Of a DNA stretch of 53,178 bases, positions 8,923 to 17,054 are shown piece by piece (within the stretch, counting starts at the first letter, position 1; every line of letters starts with the position of its first letter). The notes under the pieces are model-generated. The model searched no databases and was not told the origin of the DNA. It saw only the letters and a program-made list of their open reading frames with translations. The DNA is from Caloramator proteoclasticus DSM 10124 (GTDB lineage: Bacteria > Bacillota > Clostridia > Clostridiales > Caloramatoraceae), in assembly GCF_900129265.1 (NCBI RefSeq), contig NZ_FQVG01000010.1, positions 1 to 53,178 on the forward strand, written 5' to 3'. Made by a program: the position numbers and the translations under genes.

Positions 8923-9396
8923 TCAATCTTTATATTGACTGTACATTTCTCTCATAGAACGTACTTCATTAGAAATTGCCTCAACATCAAGAACCATTTC
9001 CATCATTCCACACTGTTCATCATAAACAGTTGGATCACATTCATTTTTAATCTCTTCCTCAAGAATGTGATATACTCTAAGTCCTAATGGTACACCAGCT
9101 AATGGTCCTGCATAGGTTGGGTCTCCTGCTGTAACTGTTTCTGCAGATAAGCCAGCTGCCTCCGCCTCTGCACCACCAAGTAGTACAACAACATTTTCTG
9201 CACCATATTTTTCAGTTAAATCCTTAACTCTTTGTTGGATCTCCAGATCCATTGCACCTGCAGCAGTTCAAACAAAGCATTCTGTTGAAGCAAAAACAAC
9301 TTCTGCCCCTGCACTCTTTGCACATTCTTCAATTGCAGGTCCTGGAATACCATCTCTATCTCCTATTGCTATAACCTTTCTTCCCTTTAATATCAT
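8923..9396 (-). CDS. grdA: Glycine reductase selenoprotein A, GrdA (contains Sec)
   Basis: A 157-residue selenoprotein, the small carrier of glycine reductase. Its selenocysteine is carboxymethylated by protein B; protein C then removes the acetyl unit, leaving an oxidised Cys/Sec pair that thioredoxin reduces. The frame continues through the TGA at 9268-9270, codon 43, within C-F-V-U-T-A-A-G-A; the CxxU redox pair is the family signature. The N-terminal block [20 protein letters not shown] and C-terminal [17 protein letters not shown] are typical. Start at 9396 has GGGGG eight bases upstream; a longer start at 9450 overlaps grdE and is rejected. Confidence 0.97.
9236..9251 (-). promoter_or_regulatory. 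SECIS-like hairpin of grdA
   Basis: TGGATC-TGGA-GATCCA on the minus strand is a 6-bp stem with a four-base loop starting 16 bases after the UGA. Flanking TTTGT and ACAAA can pair to extend the structure. Position and size fit a bacterial SECIS. Confidence 0.75.
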
Positions 9397-9409
9397 AGTA
9401 TTACCCCCT

Positions 9410-10696
9410 TTAAAATCCTTTTGCTGATAAATAACCAAATCCAACTTCACTGGTTGCGCCAGTAATAACCTGAATTTCTGCCTCTATTGAACCATCTTCT
9501 TTTAGTGAGCCTGCATATCCACCAGCAATGATGTTCGCAGCCTCCTTATGCCCAATAACCTTCTTCATTGGTGGAAGCACTATAAGTTCATTTGCATTTC
9601 CTGCAGTTACAACTGCATCTCCCTTTGGAGTTGAATCTGCAAGGGATTGTGAAGCTCCGTCTCTTCCTGCATATTCATCTGTAACAAGTACCGTTTTTAT
9701 TCCCTTTTCTTCTATCTTATTACAGTTCATTACAAGGTCTGCATCAGGATTTCCAAATCCTTCTTCTGAAATTATTGCTGCATCTGCACCTATAAATTCA
9801 ACAAGTTTAGCTGTGTAATTGGATGACCTTTCCTTGTCTGCAAGATAAACATTTTCATTTGTTATTATGCAACCTATAAAATTAATATCTTTTCCGTGTC
9901 TTTCATATAAGTCTTCTATAATTGGGTTGTTCATATGAACATAGGTTGGATTTTTGTCACAGGCAGAAACACAGTTTCCACTTACAATTGCACCATCAAA
10001 TACCTCTGTAGGATAAATAAATGTTGGAATAATCTTCTTTGCATCAATCCCATATACATAGGTGTCGTGTAAAAGTCCCTGGCTTTGAAGCATATAAACA
10101 TAAACAACCTTTGGTAGACTTGGATACATCTTTACTTGTTCAAGAAGAGGAAGCGTTTCATAAACCTTAATTTCATCTGGTTCTACATCTTTACCAGCCC
10201 TTCCAAGATAGCAGGCAGCCTTAAAACCTACCATCCTAACAGCCTCTTCGTGTTCGTGCTGTGGAAGATTGTCAACTGGTTCACATACCAAAACAACATT
10301 ATTTGTTTTAGAAAATGGAGTATATTTTGCACCTTCGCCTGTCATATCTATTATACCTTCTTGGAAACCAACTATTTTTCCAGTTGTTACTACTGCTGCT
10401 CCTTTTAATATGTGAGTTCTACCTGAGCCTACTGTATCAACCTTTGAAATAAATCCTGGGAAAATACCTCCTTTTCCCTCAACCTTTACTCTTGGTTCAA
10501 TTACATCCTTTACAGGGATGATTCTTACCTCTTCACCAGGTCTTGCAATTTCTACATCTATGCTTTTTAATCTCTCATCCCCTGATACTTCCTTAAGAAG
10601 TTCTTCTTTGTTAATGTACAAAACACCCTTTTCAACCTTTGTCACATCTGAAAACTGAACATCCTTGATAAATATTTTTCCAAGCTCAAGTCGCAA
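9410..10696 (-). CDS. grdE: Glycine reductase component B proprotein GrdE
   Basis: A 428-residue proprotein that is cleaved into the two small subunits of protein B. The new N-terminus formed at a cysteine becomes a carbonyl group thought to bind the glycine amino group. The cleavage region is seen as [15 protein letters not shown] near residue 240. N-terminal [15 protein letters not shown] is the normal family start and begins at a TTG at 10696, preceded by GGGGGTG; the nine-base-longer GTG start is less likely. The C-terminal [17 protein letters not shown] is typical. It lies between trxA and grdA, with 13 bases to grdA. Confidence 0.95.
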   Translation of the reverse strand: MRLELGKIFIKDVQFSDVTKVEKGVLYINKEELLKEVSGDERLKSIDVEIARPGEEVRIIPVKDVIEPRVKVEGKGGIFPGFISKVDTVGSGRTHILKGAAVVTTGKIVGFQEGIIDMTGEGAKYTPFSKTNNVVLVCEPVDNLPQHEHEEAVRMVGFKAACYLGRAGKDVEPDEIKVYETLPLLEQVKMYPSLPKVVYVYMLQSQGLLHDTYVYGIDAKKIIPTFIYPTEVFDGAIVSGNCVSACDKNPTYVHMNNPIIEDLYERHGKDINFIGCIITNENVYLADKERSSNYTAKLVEFIGADAAIISEEGFGNPDADLVMNCNKIEEKGIKTVLVTDEYAGRDGASQSLADSTPKGDAVVTAGNANELIVLPPMKKVIGHKEAANIIAGGYAGSLKEDGSIEAEIQVITGATSEVGFGYLSAKGF

Positions 10697-10750
10697 TACC
10701 TTCACCCCCTATAGTTTACATTTTGCTGAATATTATTAATTTTTTATTCA

Positions 10751-10776
10751 AATAAGGAGACCTTGTCTCACTTATT
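10751..10776 (-). terminator. Hairpin between trxA and grdE
   Basis: AATAAG-GAGAC stem with CTT loop, complementary except for one bulged base, overlapping the trxA stop codon. No clean U tract follows, so it may modulate rather than stop transcription into grdE. Confidence 0.45.
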
Positions 10777-11098
10777 CACAGAACTTTTTAATCATATTTT
10801 CAATATCTTCAACTGTATTGATTTTATCTGGTGTTAGAGTTTCTGCCTTTTCCCCATTAACATACATAATCATTGTTGGAAGTCCTAATACCTTCTGAGC
10901 TATTGCAAGTCTTCTATTTTGACTTGTATTTAAGCTACAGAACTTAATCTTATCTCCATATTTTTCTTCAAGCTTATGAACATCTGGCATAAGTTCAATG
11001 CATTTTTGGCACTTATCTCCCCAGTAATCAACAAAAACTGGCTTTTCTGTGTAATTTAAAACTTCAACTTCAAAATTGTCCTTATTAACCTCTAACAT
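10772..11098 (-). CDS. trxA: Thioredoxin of the glycine reductase system
   Basis: A 108-residue thioredoxin that re-reduces oxidised GrdA with electrons from TrxB. The fold is complete: VFVDYWGDKCQKCIELMP (about 20-38), then the LPTMIMYVNGE cis-proline segment (about 72). The active site is C-Q-K-C instead of the common C-G-P-C, which should change redox potential and partner choice; such variants fit dedicated glycine reductase thioredoxins. Start at 11098 is chosen for the GGAGGG five bases upstream; the longer frame (11128) overlaps trxB. Confidence 0.92.
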   Translation of the reverse strand: MLEVNKDNFEVEVLNYTEKPVFVDYWGDKCQKCIELMPDVHKLEEKYGDKIKFCSLNTSQNRRLAIAQKVLGLPTMIMYVNGEKAETLTPDKINTVEDIENMIKKFCE

Positions 11099-11108
11099 AC
11101 TTTCCCTC

Positions 11109-12038
11109 CTATTTATTAAATTTTTCATTTATATATTCCTCTGCAGCAACAGCAGCAACTGCTCCATCGGCTGCTGCAGTTATAACCTGTCTTAGTGATT
11201 TTTGAACTACATCACCTGCAGCAAATACCCCTTCAACATTTGTCTTCATATTTCTATCTGTTAAGATATAGCCTCTATCATCCATTTCAACTTTACCCTT
11301 AAAAAGCTCACTTTTTGGTTCAAGTCCTACAAAAACAAAAACTCCATTAACAGCAAGTTCACTAATCTCTCCTGTCTTTACATTTCTTAATACAAGGCTC
11401 TCTAATATTTCATCTCCCTTTGCTTCCTCTACTACTGTATCCCAAATAAACTTTATCTTTGGATTGTTAAAGGCCTTTTCCTGTAGTGATTTAGCAGCCC
11501 TTAAAGAATCTCTTCTATGAATAATAGTTACTGTTTCGGCAAACTTTGTTAAGTAAAGTGCCTCAGTTATTGCACTATCTCCACCACCTATAACTGCAAC
11601 ATCTAAACCTTCAAAGAAATCCGCATCACAGGTAGCACAGTAGGAAACCCCTCTACCTCTAAGTTCAATTTCATTTTTAAATCCTGCCAGCCTGTATTCT
11701 GCACCTGTTGCTATGATAACAGCCTTTGATCTGTATTCTTCCTTTCTTCCCTTTAATATTTTGATATCATCAAAAAAATCCACCTCTACTATTTCATCCT
11801 TTGAAAAGGTTGTACCAAACTCCTCTGCCTGTTTTCTCATCCTTTCAACTAAAGCTGGACCTGTACAATTTTCAATTGAACCTGGGTAGTTTTCAAGTTC
11901 TGCAGTTGTTGCAGCCTGACCTCCAAACTTTTCCTTTTCAATTACTAATACGTCAAGTTTTGCTCTTGATGCATAAAGTCCTGCTGATAGGCCTGCTGGC
12001 CCTCCTCCTATTATTACAATGTCATAAATATGGCTCAT
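11109..12038 (-). CDS. trxB: Thioredoxin reductase (NADPH, FAD)
   Basis: A 309-residue low-molecular-weight thioredoxin reductase feeding electrons to the adjacent thioredoxin. Visible motifs are the FAD-binding GGGPAGLSAGLYA (about 10), the redox disulfide CATCD (about 133), the NADPH-binding VIGGGDSAITEALYL (about 150) and the C-terminal FAD site VFAAGDVVQKSLRQV (about 275). The ATG at 12038 follows AGGAAGTG; an upstream TTG would contain that site. It overlaps nothing and lies 14 bases behind grdX. Second gene of the glycine-riboswitch operon. Confidence 0.95.
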   Translation of the reverse strand: MSHIYDIVIIGGGPAGLSAGLYASRAKLDVLVIEKEKFGGQAATTAELENYPGSIENCTGPALVERMRKQAEEFGTTFSKDEIVEVDFFDDIKILKGRKEEYRSKAVIIATGAEYRLAGFKNEIELRGRGVSYCATCDADFFEGLDVAVIGGGDSAITEALYLTKFAETVTIIHRRDSLRAAKSLQEKAFNNPKIKFIWDTVVEEAKGDEILESLVLRNVKTGEISELAVNGVFVFVGLEPKSELFKGKVEMDDRGYILTDRNMKTNVEGVFAAGDVVQKSLRQVITAAADGAVAAVAAEEYINEKFNK

Positions 12039-12052
12039 CCCATCACTTCCTT

Positions 12053-12433
12053 TCAATTTAATGCATTTTTTATTAAATCAAAATCAATTAGACTAAAATC
12101 CTCAAGGATTCTGTGGTTATAAATAGATATTTTTTTGTTTTTTATAAGTTGTTGTGCCTTTAATATACTCTCTTCTATTATGTTAATGCTCATCAAATCT
12201 ATCTCATCAAAGCACTGCCTTGATACTGCGACAGATTTATAGGGTGTCTGGTTTGGTTTTATACTTCCCATCAAAGGGTGGGTTAACAGCCTATGGCCTT
12301 TATGAACATAGTCTCTTACTGTTATTAAAATATCTAACAAAGATGCATCTGGGTTAAATATTACTTCATATTTAGTTTCTAAACTTGCTTTAGTTAAGGG
12401 ATTATTAGTTACTATAACTGGTTTTAGTTTCAA
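12053..12433 (-). CDS. grdX: GrdX family protein
   Basis: A 126-residue protein of the GrdX family, the usual first gene of glycine reductase operons; its biochemical role is not established. Recognisable features are the N-terminal VIVTNNPL, the central HKGHRLLTHPLMGSIKPN (about 55-70) with several conserved His residues, and a leucine-rich C-terminus. It starts at a TTG (12433) preceded by GAGGTG, and is the first reading frame after the glycine riboswitch terminator, about 80 bases downstream. Confidence 0.88.
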   Translation of the reverse strand: MKLKPVIVTNNPLTKASLETKYEVIFNPDASLLDILITVRDYVHKGHRLLTHPLMGSIKPNQTPYKSVAVSRQCFDEIDLMSINIIEESILKAQQLIKNKKISIYNHRILEDFSLIDFDLIKNALN

Positions 12434-12515
12434 ATCCTACACCTCTTTTAATTCATAGGAATTAATTTTACTTTAAGCAAAAGTGTTTCTATACATATAA
12501 AAGCTAATATACAAA

Positions 12516-12543
12516 TAAAAAAAGGATGTAGTTGCCTACATCC
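12516..12543 (-). terminator. Expression-platform terminator of the glycine riboswitch
   Basis: GGATGTAG-GCAA-CTACATCC on the minus strand is a perfect 8-bp stem with a GNRA-type loop followed by seven T. It lies directly after the glycine aptamer and before grdX, so aptamer folding can decide whether transcription continues into the operon. Confidence 0.9.
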
Positions 12544-12665
12544 TCTGCCTTCACAGAGTTCTGTCCACAAATAGTACTTTTGCCTGAGAGTATCATAAAA
12601 CTTGGCAAGCTTTACTTACCCCTTCGGCGCCCTTTTGGGTCTCTCCTATTTGCTTCATCCAGAAT
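12543..12665 (-). ncRNA. Glycine riboswitch, single aptamer with 3' ghost stem
   Basis: Minus-strand sequence carries the conserved glycine aptamer blocks: GGAGAGACC (12638-12646), GGCGCCGAAGGGGTAA (around 12615-12630), CTCTCAGGCAAAAGTAC (12575-12590) and GGACAGAAC (about 12559-12567). Only one aptamer is present. It is followed by a small CTCTG-CAGAG hairpin (12543-12558), as in the singlet riboswitches that keep a ghost of the second aptamer on the 3' side. The terminator comes next. Glycine binding most likely switches the grd operon on; the direction is inferred from the catabolic role of the genes. Confidence 0.93.
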
Positions 12666-12682
12666 ATTTACTTCCTAATTTC

Positions 12683-12700
12683 ATTATACCTAAATTATAG
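12683..12700 (-). promoter_or_regulatory. Candidate -10 region(s) of the grd operon
   Basis: Two TATAAT hexamers on the minus strand (12694-12699 and 12683-12688) lie just upstream of the glycine aptamer. No convincing -35 box is visible at 17 bases, so this is a placement guess. Confidence 0.3.
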
Positions 12701-12771
12701 CAATTTTGCTATTTATTTTTTGAATAGTTTTAATTATAAAAATAAATAACACCCCTATTGGGATGTTTAGG

Positions 12772-12866
12772 CTGTTAAAAAAGTCAAAATAAGATAAGCC
12801 CCTTGAAGGATTTCCTTGGCATTCCTTCAAGGGGCAATTCCATAACCATAGCTGTGTTATCAGATT
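12772..12866 (-). repeat. Short deletion copy (D) of the dispersed structured repeat
   Basis: This segment matches the right end of the long repeats at 18455, 20472 and 34384 in reverse orientation. From CTGTTAAAAAAGT through the stem AGCCCCTTGAAGGATTT it aligns with copy A read backwards, but the branched core is missing and the outer stem closes on itself. The resulting hairpin (12798-12835, 13-bp perfect arms) lies directly behind the degV stop codon and can act as its terminator. Confidence 0.65.
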
Positions 12867-13707
12867 ATTTTTTATAAAACCATATTCCAATAACTCCTGG
12901 GCCGGAGTATGTTGCAACTACTGTTCCAACCTCTGCAAGAAGATACTCATCAACACCAAGCTCACTTCTAACCATACCTTCAAATTCGGCTAAATTTTCA
13001 AAGTCTCTTACAGTTCCTACTGCAAATAGTTCATCCTTTTCAAAACCTTCCTCTTGAACATATTTTATCATTCTTGTTAAGGCCTTCTTCATTCCCCTTG
13101 TTTTATCTAATATTTCAAGTCTTCCTTCTGTAATATAAATTATAGGCTTAATGTTTAAAAGTGTACCAATAGCTGCTTGAGCACCTGATAGTCTTCCACC
13201 CTTTTTAAGGTATTCTAACTTATCCAATGCAAATGCTACCCTTGATTTTGGTGCAAGTTCATTTAGTGTATTGTAGATTTCTTCTATATCTTTTCCTTCT
13301 TCTACCATTTTTGCCGCCTTTAAAGCAAGCATACCTGTCCCAAAGCTTACTGTTCTTGAATCCACAACATATACATCCTCTGTTTCAAGCATATCCTTTG
13401 CAATAAGGGCTGATTGATAAGTACCACTTAAGTTTGATGATATATGAATTGAAATTATTTTGTATCCTTCATCAAGAAGTCTTTTGTATTCATCACAAAA
13501 TCTTGCAGGATTAACTTGAGAAGTCTTTGGAAGTTCCTCTCCTTCGTCAAGCATCTTAAGTAGATCATCTATTTTTAAATCTACACCATCATAGTAGTTT
13601 CTGTCTTTATAAGATACCGTTAAAGGAATAACTCTGATATTATACTTTTTCACAAGCTCCTTTGGAATATCTGCAGTACTATCTACAACTATAGCTATTT
13701 TATTCAT
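12865..13707 (-). CDS. DegV family fatty-acid-binding protein
   Basis: A 280-residue DegV/FakB family protein. FakB members hold a fatty acid for phosphorylation by FakA. Motifs seen are IVVDSTADIP (about 5-14), LPKTSQVNPARF (about 60), ISSNLSGTYQSA (about 90), VVDSRTVSFGTG (about 117) and KKGGRLSGAQA (about 165). There is no fakA here, so fatty-acid binding is a family inference. Two adjacent ATGs are possible at the start; the second (13707) gives better spacing from GGAGGGG. The gene is 13 bases behind trmL and probably co-transcribed with it. Confidence 0.9.
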   Translation of the reverse strand: MNKIAIVVDSTADIPKELVKKYNIRVIPLTVSYKDRNYYDGVDLKIDDLLKMLDEGEELPKTSQVNPARFCDEYKRLLDEGYKIISIHISSNLSGTYQSALIAKDMLETEDVYVVDSRTVSFGTGMLALKAAKMVEEGKDIEEIYNTLNELAPKSRVAFALDKLEYLKKGGRLSGAQAAIGTLLNIKPIIYITEGRLEILDKTRGMKKALTRMIKYVQEEGFEKDELFAVGTVRDFENLAEFEGMVRSELGVDEYLLAEVGTVVATYSGPGVIGIWFYKK

Positions 13708-13719
13708 CATACCCCTCCA

Positions 13720-14187
13720 TTATTTCATATTAGGAAATCCTATTTGTCGTAACGCTTCATACGCAACAATAGATACTGTATTAGATAAATTTAGTGATCT
13801 TTCTGTTGTTTCTACCATAGGTATTCTTATTAAAGTATCTTTAAACTTCTCTCTAACGCTATCTGGAACCCCCGAAGACTCTCTACCAAACATTATAAAA
13901 TCGCCCTGTTTGTATTGAACCTCCGTATACAGCTTATCGGCTTTAGTTGTTGATAAAAATATCCTTGCACCCTTATTAAGTTCTAAAAAATGTTCAAAGC
14001 TTTCATAGTAAACAACATCAACAAGCTTCCAATAGTCCATTCCTGCTCTTTTTAAATGCTTATCATCAATTAAAAAACCAAGTGGCTTAATAAGATGTAG
14101 TCTTGAATTTGTTAAAACACAAGTTCTTCCTATATTTCCTGTATTATAGGGTATTTCTGGCTGATATAAAACTATATTAAGATTCAA
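13720..14187 (-). CDS. trmL: tRNA (cytidine/uridine-2'-O-)-methyltransferase TrmL
   Basis: A 155-residue SPOUT-class methyltransferase that 2'-O-methylates the wobble base of tRNA-Leu isoacceptors. The family N-terminus NIVLYQPEIPYNTGNIGRTC is followed by the knot motifs IMFGRESSGVP (about 97) and LNLSNTVSIVAYEALRQ (about 132). Length is normal. The start is a TTG at 14187 with GGAGGG six bases upstream; a longer ATG start at 14217 adds ten residues without family support. Confidence 0.93.
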   Translation of the reverse strand: MNLNIVLYQPEIPYNTGNIGRTCVLTNSRLHLIKPLGFLIDDKHLKRAGMDYWKLVDVVYYESFEHFLELNKGARIFLSTTKADKLYTEVQYKQGDFIMFGRESSGVPDSVREKFKDTLIRIPMVETTERSLNLSNTVSIVAYEALRQIGFPNMK

Positions 14188-14450
14188 TGCTATCCCTCCA
14201 AAACTACATATATACATTTTATTATACCAAGAGTCTAAAAAAAAAGTAAATAAAATTTAACTTAAAACAGACTGTTTAAGAATATTTTTGAGTAAAATTA
14301 ATTTTAGTGACAAGTCAGTATAATTTTTATGTTAATTTAACTGCTAAATTAAGCCATTTTTAGTATTAAGTGATATAATAATGGTTATAGAAGTTATAAT
14401 TCTTAATTTTATATAATATATATGAATAGTAAAAAGTGGGAGGGGTTTTA

Positions 14451-15806
14451 ATGAATTTAGCAAGGACAAGACTTGGTGAAGCTGCAATTAAAGAAGCTGT
14501 TAAGTACATCTTGAAGGACCCAGAAAAGAATATCCCTAAAATTATAAGATGGGGAGAAAAAATAGCAATAAGAGAACAGGACAAAAAATATATAGCTAAT
14601 ATCAAAAAATATCTTGATGACCCAAACAGTAACTGGTATAAGTACACATATAAGCTATTAACAGAGATACATCCTAATGTCAGAGAAAGAGTTGGAATAA
14701 ATTATTTCTTAAATGCAACTATGTTTGGTATACCTGTTCAGCTTGAAAACGAAAAGAAATATGATTGCAACATACCTTGGGCAATACTTATAGACCCTAC
14801 ATCTGCTTGTAACCTTAAGTGTAAAGGATGCTGGGCAGGTGAGTACAAGCCTTGGAATCTTTCCTTTGAAGATTTAGACAAAGTTGTAACCGAAGGCAAG
14901 GAACTTGGAATATATATGTATATATTCTCAGGTGGAGAACCACTTATGAGAAAGGATGATATTATAAAACTTTGTGAAAAGCACAACGAGTGTGCCTTCT
15001 TATCCTTCACAAATGGTACTTTAGTAGATGAAGATTTTGCAAAGGAAATGCAAAGGGTTGGAAACTTTGCACTTGCATTTAGTGTTGAAGGATTTAGAGA
15101 AGAAACTGATATGAGACGTGGTGAAGGTTGTTTTGATGCTGTTATGAAGGCAATGGACATATTAAGAGACTATGGATGTATATTTGGTTTTTCAACCTGC
15201 TATCATAGATACAATACAGAAGTAGTTGCATCAAAGGAATATATAGATTTAATGGTACAAAAGGGCTGTAGATTTGGATGGTATTTTACCTATGTTCCAG
15301 TTGGAAGCGACAGTGATGTAAACTTTATGGCAACAATCGAACAAAGAGAATATATGTATAGAAGAATAAATGAAATAAGAGCAACAGAACCAATATTTGT
15401 GCTTGATTTTTGGAATGATGGAGAATTTTCAAATGGATGTATAGCTGGCGGAAGAAGATATTTCCATATTAATGCTAATGGAGATTGTGAACCTTGTGCG
15501 TTCATACACTATTCAAATATGAACATAAAGGAACATAGTCTATTGGAAGTTCTACAATCCCCATTATTTATGGCATATAGAAGAAATCAACCATTTAATA
15601 ATAATCTACTAAGACCTTGTCCAATGATAGATAATCCAGATGCCTTAAGAAAGATGGTAAAAGAGTCTGGAGCCTTCTCAACACAAGTTAATGATGATGA
15701 AACAGTAGATCAACTTGCCGATAAGCTTCAAGAATATGCAAAGGCTTGGGGCGAAAAGGCTGATGAAATTATGATGGCAAAGAAAAATATGTCTAAGGGT
15801 GCATAA
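14451..15806 (+). CDS. Radical SAM protein with SPASM-like C-terminus
   Basis: A 451-residue radical SAM enzyme. The [4Fe-4S]/SAM motif is CNLKCKGC (about 120-127), followed by FSGGEPLM (about 160) and the barrel segment ALAFSVEGFREETD (about 200). The C-terminal third has CIAGGRRYFHINANGDCEPC (about 325) and a late CPM cysteine, a SPASM-like extra cluster set. The N-terminal 110 residues are a helical extension. The substrate is not recognisable; there is no peptide or maturation partner next door. The ATG at 14451 follows GGGAGGGG. It is transcribed alone, with a terminator immediately after the stop. Confidence 0.85.
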   Translation: MNLARTRLGEAAIKEAVKYILKDPEKNIPKIIRWGEKIAIREQDKKYIANIKKYLDDPNSNWYKYTYKLLTEIHPNVRERVGINYFLNATMFGIPVQLENEKKYDCNIPWAILIDPTSACNLKCKGCWAGEYKPWNLSFEDLDKVVTEGKELGIYMYIFSGGEPLMRKDDIIKLCEKHNECAFLSFTNGTLVDEDFAKEMQRVGNFALAFSVEGFREETDMRRGEGCFDAVMKAMDILRDYGCIFGFSTCYHRYNTEVVASKEYIDLMVQKGCRFGWYFTYVPVGSDSDVNFMATIEQREYMYRRINEIRATEPIFVLDFWNDGEFSNGCIAGGRRYFHINANGDCEPCAFIHYSNMNIKEHSLLEVLQSPLFMAYRRNQPFNNNLLRPCPMIDNPDALRKMVKESGAFSTQVNDDETVDQLADKLQEYAKAWGEKADEIMMAKKNMSKGA

Positions 15807-15813
15807 ATATTTA

Positions 15814-15850
15814 AAAAAGTGCTGTAGGTAAAGGCCCTACAGCACTTTTT
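15814..15850. terminator. Bidirectional terminator
   Basis: GTGCTGTAGG / CCTACAGCAC arms flanked by A6 on the left and T5 on the right serve the converging radical SAM gene (plus) and DUF362 gene (minus). Confidence 0.9.
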
Positions 15851-16991
15851 ATTTAAAAACTCTATTTAATATCCACGGTCTTTTTATACTTATTGCCTTT
15901 TTAGGACAGAGCTCGTGACAACAGAAGCACCTTATGCACTTTTTATAATCTATACTTGGAACCTTATCTCCCATTTTAAGTGCCTTAGGTGGACAACTCT
16001 CAACACATACCCCACACTTTATACAAATATCCTTTGAAAACTCTGGTCTTGGAGATAAATAAAAGGTTAAAAAATCCTCTACTCTCTTTGGAACTCTTCC
16101 TCTAAAGAAATTTACACTTCTAATTTTAGGAACTTTGAAGTTTGAAACATATTTATCTAAATCCTCACCTACTATATCTACAGTTTCTATGCCACCCTTT
16201 ATTATTCCTCTCTCTAAACTTCTTTTTAGTGTAGGAACATCCTCTACCTTAAGTCCCATAATATGTGCTCCGCACACATCGAGTTCATAGGGGTTTTCCG
16301 AAGCTAATAGAAGTCCTACATTTTTAGGCACACCTGCAGTTGGTCCATCCCCCTCCATCGCAACTATTCCATCAATAATAGAGAAGGATGGTTTAACTGT
16401 CTCACATATATCAACAAGTAGATTTGAAAAATCATATATTTCAGGCATTTTGAAATGATATTCAACCTTTAATACTCCTGGTATCATTCCAAACAAAACC
16501 TTAACAGCACCTGTATAAACTGCCATACTATGGGTTTTTAACTTTGAAATAGTAATTATCCTATCACACTTGAAAGGTGGGTCAATCATAGTTAAAACTC
16601 TTGATATACAACCATCAGGTGTTTTGTAGTCACTGTATGAACAATCATAATTAAGTTCTGCTCCACTATTTTTAGCAGCCTCCTCTATTCCACATACCCT
16701 ATAAAACCCTCTAAGCACCTTTTCATTGTATGGACCACCTGGGCTGTCTCCAATTATAACTCTACATCCGTTTTCAACAAGCCTTTTACTTACTGCCTCA
16801 ATAACCATCGGATGTGTTGTTGCTGCTTCATCAGGGTGTTTTTTTATAACTAAATTTATTTTTAAAAAAACCGTCTCTCCCCTTTTGGCTATTTTATCTA
16901 TGCCTCCATATAGTTTTATCATCTCATCAACTGCTCTATATACATTTTCCCTTTCATAGTCACTACATTTTACAGAATACACTCTACTCAT
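15849..16991 (-). CDS. DUF362 domain protein with 2x[4Fe-4S] ferredoxin domain
   Basis: A 380-residue iron-sulfur protein. Residues 1-290 form the DUF362 domain, with FLKINLVIKKHPDEAATTHP (about 45-65), IIGDSPGG (about 85), SKLKTHSMAVYTGAVK (about 155) and the IDGIVAMEGDGPTAG block (about 210). The C-terminus carries two ferredoxin clusters: CIKCGVCVESCP (about 325) and CIRCFCCHELCP (about 353). The function is unknown; such proteins are common in anaerobes and may link electron transfer to an unidentified reaction. GAGGTGG precedes the ATG. Confidence 0.88.
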   Translation of the reverse strand: MSRVYSVKCSDYERENVYRAVDEMIKLYGGIDKIAKRGETVFLKINLVIKKHPDEAATTHPMVIEAVSKRLVENGCRVIIGDSPGGPYNEKVLRGFYRVCGIEEAAKNSGAELNYDCSYSDYKTPDGCISRVLTMIDPPFKCDRIITISKLKTHSMAVYTGAVKVLFGMIPGVLKVEYHFKMPEIYDFSNLLVDICETVKPSFSIIDGIVAMEGDGPTAGVPKNVGLLLASENPYELDVCGAHIMGLKVEDVPTLKRSLERGIIKGGIETVDIVGEDLDKYVSNFKVPKIRSVNFFRGRVPKRVEDFLTFYLSPRPEFSKDICIKCGVCVESCPPKALKMGDKVPSIDYKKCIRCFCCHELCPKKAISIKRPWILNRVFK

Positions 16992-17054
16992 TTTACCACC
17001 TCAATACATATTTTTTTTATTTCTATTTATTCTAATTATAAAGGAGGTTTTATA

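Noticed and set aside
8923-9450. Two separate small genes either side of 9268, or a pseudogene with a nonsense mutation
   Set aside because: The TGA sits at the conserved selenocysteine of GrdA, with family sequence on both sides and a SECIS-like hairpin, so it is one selenoprotein gene.
12690-12917. 75-residue minus-strand frame
   Set aside because: It overlaps the degV 3' end and repeat copy D, has no ribosome binding site and matches nothing.
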